Source: Vesta saturnalis
Taxonomy: Eukaryota > Arthropoda > Insecta > Coleoptera > Lampyridae
Assembly: GCA_036346205.1 (NCBI GenBank)
Contig: JARFJB010001987.1
Location: 4,896,501 to 4,960,500 of the forward strand
Length of the DNA stretch: 64,000 nt
Direction: 5' to 3'
Position numbers and translations under genes: made by a program. Numbering within the stretch: position 1 is the stretch's first letter; every line of letters begins with the position of its first letter. This document shows positions 60,716 through 64,000 of this stretch, piece by piece. The notes under the pieces are model-generated. The model searched no databases. It saw nothing but the letters and a program-made list of their open reading frames with translations, and had not been told where the DNA came from.

Positions 60716-60724
60716 CTTATATGT
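60716..60724 (-). promoter_or_regulatory. TATA box of H2B
   Basis: ACATATAAG on the minus strand, about 142 bp before the H2B ATG, giving a leader of roughly 110 nt. A second candidate (TTATACGAAC) lies near 60,685. The interval is GC-rich. Confidence 0.6.
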
Positions 60725-60873
60725 TTTCGAGCGGTCGGCGCGTTTCAACATAAGGCATGCACACCTACTCGGCGGAGTCCTCGTCATTCGAGACCTGGGA
60801 CTCGAACTAGAAGTATCGCTACTTAGCTTAAGCTAATTAATTTCAAAAGAAAGCTACGATTTCTGCCGGTGTG

Positions 60874-62296
60874 GTTTTTACGATGCCGCGCGGTTTTGAG
60901 GGGTTCGTCGACACGGCCTGCTCCGACGATGATTGCGGTTTCCCGCCGTTGGGGAATCCGCAAGCCACCCATCAGATCCCGTCGCTGCTCAGCTTGCCGT
61001 TCCAGCAACTACGGAGCAACAAGGCACACCACCGACCGTCGTCCGGAGCAACAACGCACCACCGACCGCCGTCCCGCAGAAGAGACGACGGCCCAAGAAG
61101 ACACCGCCGCCAGGAGAACCAGTAGAAGACGCCGCCCGGCTTGCCGAAGCACAACCAGCTCCCCCATCGATGTCCACCGCCGCCGCAGCCGCCAACGTCG
61201 CCTCACAAGGAAGCAAAGAAGAATATGCCCGTCCCGGATCCGCCAGCCACGATGCCTTCGTAAACCAGAAGAAGAGGCCGAAGAAAACCCTGACCGCACA
61301 CCCGCCAACGCCGCCCCCGACGGACAACGCGTACCAGGCGCTACAAGAGTACACCGACAGCCCTATAGCGATGGAGCAGTCGCAGACCGCAAAAGACACC
61401 AGAGAGAAGGTACCCCCGGTAATCCTTCGTCAGAGGGAGAACTGGGTCGCTTTCTCCCGCGAACTAGACAGAGAAAGGATCACCTTCACGAGAGCCAAGG
61501 CGACCAGTGAGGGAATCCGGATACAGCCTGCCTCAGTCGAGGACCGAGACAGGCTAATGAGGTATATGGATAGGTGTGGTACCCCGTACCACACCTATCA
61601 GGCAAGGAGCGAACGTCTCGCCAAGGTAGTAATACGAGGCTTGCCCGTAGAGCTATCCGAAGCTAACATTACACGGGATTAAAGTAATCTCTTGTTTCAG
61701 AATGAAGCAGCGAAGCCGAGCGATCCCCCTGGTGTTGGTACACCTACCAACCGAAGAGGACAAGAAGAAGATCCGAGAGGTGGAGTACGTCGCCCGCCTC
61801 CGAGTCACCGTAGAGGACCTTCGGCGGAAATCCGGCATCGGGCAGTCACCGGTATCAGGGATTCCGTCACGCACAGCGGTGCTGCAGGGCGGCAGCACGC
61901 TGTGTGAAGTGCGCCGGAGATCACCACTCTAGTCAATGCACTAAACCCCGCACAGACCGGGCAAAGTGTGCTAACTGTGGTGGGGACCACGCCGCTAGCT
62001 ACAGGGGATGCCCGAAGTTCCCTCGACCTCCGCAACAGAAGAAGGCGGAAGGACCGCAGAGACCGAAGAGGACACCGCCGACAGCGACGTCGTCTTCAAC
62101 TCAGACCGGCGTCAGCTACGCCCGTGTGACGGCAGGCGCGGTTGAGGAAGCCGAAGTACCGAGAGCGGCTCCTGCCGCTCCCGATACCACGCCTACTCAG
62201 CCCTCCTTAGGGTTCAACGCCATATTGGGCCTCCTCGGAGGTCTCGATATGGAGAAGGTCCTACCTGTTATCCGAAAGGTGGGTGCATTTGTTTAA
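60874..62296 (+). pseudogene. Non-LTR retrotransposon ORF1 (Gag-like), frameshifted and cut
   Basis: A second, GC-rich gag type. The start is probably MPRGFEGFVDTACSDDDCGF at about 60,883 in one frame. The main frame is 60,933-61,682: Pro/Thr/Ala-rich, with RRRPKKTPP, then a PRE_C2HC-like domain (VPPVILRQRENWVAFSRELD ... LAKVVIRGLPVELSEANI). After a shift the sequence continues IPLVLVHLPTEEDKKKIREV, then knuckles HRYQGFRHAQRCC (first Cys now Ser), CVKCAGDHHSSQC and CANCGGDHAASYRGCP. The end (DMEKVLPVIRKV) runs straight into piggyBac sequence at 62,283. ORF2 is absent. Only weakly similar to the gag at 15.3 kb, so a different LINE family. Confidence 0.75.
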
Positions 62297-64000
62297 AAAG
62301 TGGTGTCCTTTTAAAAGGACAGTAGGCCTTTATGCTACTAAAACAATTTTTTTATAAACATTTTATTTATTTATAAATATAGCAAAAAATCTTAATTGAA
62401 ACTGTAAACTGAACTATAAACAGAGTTTTTAATAAATATTTTATGACGACGTATGTTATTGCTTGAAACATATCTTAGGATGTAGAGCAACGCCACATTT
62501 TTCGCAATTAAATTGTACCTTCTTGTGGCAAAACGCACAGTGTGTTTGATTTTCTTGGTACACTATAATATGATCCAGTCTGTCAAACCGTGAATACATA
62601 TGAGATGCACAAGATGGTTTTGATGGGCCTCTTTTCTTTTGGGTTTTATTTGTTTCTAGAATATTTTGCCCAATAGCTCGTCTAAATGCAAGATTATCCA
62701 TTTTACCTCCTGCATTTCGATGCAGATGCCACGCATTTTGCACAGCCATGTCAATACATTAAGCAAATAATGGAAAATACCATTTCTTGCCACGTATGGA
62801 TATTCTGTATAAGCTAACGTTCTAATCGCATCTATCGACACCTCCCATGTTTTTGTTATAATTTTGAATCAAATTTGGTTGCTCAATATAAATTTGTTTT
62901 TTTCTTTGCTAGAATAGCGTTTCACTCGTGACAAAGGAGCGACTGAGTTAAAATTATTGTCGTTCCATTTGCAAACTAACACGTTATTGTTTTTTTCTAA
63001 CATATATGAAAAAGCACCTCGTTCTTTTTTTTTCATTTCAACTACTGTGGTCAATGGGCATTTTGCAGTTCTATCCTCTCTTATTGTACCCGTTCCTTTG
63101 ATTCCTTTTAATTTTAACTCACAAAGTAAAGGTATTGAGGTGAAAAAATTATCGAAGTATACACGAAATGAATAATCTTTCCAATGGGATTGCAACAAAT
63201 CTGCGTATTCTAAAATTACGCTAGCACCAAGACCTAACTTTTTGTACTGACTATCTAGCACTGTTGATGATCCCTGATAAGGCTCAAACCACACTGTATA
63301 TCCTTTCTTGGTGGTACAATCCACAATTTATAACCCCATCTAATGGGCTTTCCTCGGATGTATTGTTTACAGCCATGACGACCATAATATGGCACCATGG
63401 CTTCATCGACACTGTGATTTTCTTCAAGTGGCGCAAATGCTAGGAATTGTTTATTTATAGCAACAGAGGCCTGATTTTTGAAAATTTGTCTTTCTGATTT
63501 AATTTCGTATTCTCATTGAAATGTATATTTTTCATAATTTCAATAAAACGATCTCTAGGAATGGCTTGAGAAATCAGTTTATTTCCGGCATCATCTGAAT
63601 TTTCCCAATACATTTTTTTCCTGGGTAAACATACATATCCGCTTATTATCAATACGCCAATAAAACATCTAATTTCGTTAGCTATTATATTTCCAGCGAC
63701 ATTTTTTTGTAACGCATACGTGTTGGTATATGTTGTTATCATATTAATTATTTCATCATTGATAAAATTGTTAAAATATTCCATAGGGGTCAGAATTTGA
63801 TTGTTTGTAACAGTATCATCTGACCATATTTTGAAATTATTACTAGTCAGGTCTTCATTTATCCAAGAATATGAAGCCTTGTAGTCGCATTTTGGCCTTT
63901 TTGGCAGCTGTTTTGATAGTTCAGATAAAGGAATTAAATCTTCTGATTCAAATGAGCGATTTAAGATTGTTTCTGCTGGTGCTCGAAGTTGACGCCCAGG
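62283..64000 (-). mobile_element. PiggyBac element, 3' end and most of the transposase
   Basis: The terminal segment 62,283-62,455 is followed by the transposase on the minus strand, which runs off the window. The junction with the gag ORF shows no TTAA, the expected piggyBac target, so the true tip may be clipped or the junction may be a rearrangement. Confidence 0.8.
62456..64000 (-). pseudogene. PiggyBac transposase, partial, two or more frameshifts
   Basis: It enters at the window edge (SELSKQLPKRPKCDYKASYS) and reads MEYFNNFINDEIINMITTYT and GVLIISGYVCLPRKKMYWEN. After a shift near 63,465 it reads FLAFAPLEENHSVDEAMVPY (first catalytic Asp) and GYKLW. After a shift near 63,325 it reads GYTVWFEPYQGSS, FRVYFDNFFTSIPLL (second Asp) and VLVCKWNDNNFNSV (third). 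The C-terminal Cys-rich zinc region (CAFCHKKVQFNCEKCGVALH, then CFKQ) is on the frame ending at 62,456. All three Asp are present, but the frame breaks make the copy inactive. Cut-and-paste at TTAA is the family's known activity. Confidence 0.85.

Larger units (their letters stand above)
58796..62282. other. GC-rich island bounded by piggyBac copies
   Basis: Base composition changes sharply at both limits, from AT-rich to strongly GC- and CpG-rich. It contains H2B and a gag ORF. The part 58,796-59,340 is CpG-rich (CGTCG, GCGCC words). Its open frames are long only because stops are rare, and I recognise none of them. Confidence 0.8.

Noticed and set aside
60869..61510. 213-residue Arg/Thr-rich ORF overlapping the gag
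   Set aside because: Shadow frame of the GC-rich gag. It shows none of the conserved gag blocks that appear in the neighbouring frame.

Overview
This is a eukaryotic window with mostly AT-rich non-coding DNA, many transposable elements and one recognisable host-type gene. That gene is an intact replication-type histone H2B whose sequence is typical of insects. The repeat content also points to an insect with a repeat-rich genome: mariner-type elements with long inverted ends, palindromic MITEs ending in CACCCTGTATA, Penelope-like and Jockey-like retroelements, piggyBac and a Crypton-like recombinase. I cannot name the order or species.

Layout. 671-8228 is a 7.56 kb near-perfect giant palindrome. 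It has AG...CT ends, a 6-bp target duplication (TATGTT) and a relic of a Polinton/adenain-type cysteine protease in its arms, so I read it as a collapsed Polinton (Maverick) relative. 8.8-14.6 kb holds a truncated mariner, a 1.4 kb palindrome, a TATA-driven leader-like region and a second mariner relic. 15.2-16.7 kb is a gag-only non-LTR element. 16.7-19.7 kb is a Penelope-like element split by a mariner. 20-23.5 kb is a run of palindromic elements separated by (TA)n tracts. 24-30.6 kb is mostly unassigned, with a fragment related to the Polinton spacer, tandem arrays and a dispersed repeat.

30.7-32.8 kb is a DD41D mariner-like element with ~480 bp inverted repeats. 35.4-37.6 kb is a Crypton-like tyrosine recombinase locus with one in-frame stop before the catalytic His/Tyr block. 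38.9-40.8 kb is a DD41D mariner with an intact transposase. 41.3-44.1 kb holds another degraded mariner and a LINE tail. 45-46.5 kb is a GC-richer leader-like region on the minus strand. 48.1-50.9 kb is a nested set of duplicated repeats, including a long GT-rich minisatellite. 50.9-54.96 kb is a broken Jockey-like LINE on the minus strand, of the same family as the gag-only copy at 15 kb.

58.8-62.3 kb is a sharply bounded GC-rich island. It holds the H2B gene with promoter and histone 3' stem-loop, plus a second type of gag ORF, and it lies between two direct copies of a piggyBac terminal segment. A frameshifted piggyBac transposase runs off the right edge.

A recurring theme is that most (TA)n tracts sit exactly at transposon edges. 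Only the H2B gene and the 39.3-40.3 kb mariner transposase look fully intact. Most other protein-coding sequence is relics whose frames are broken.
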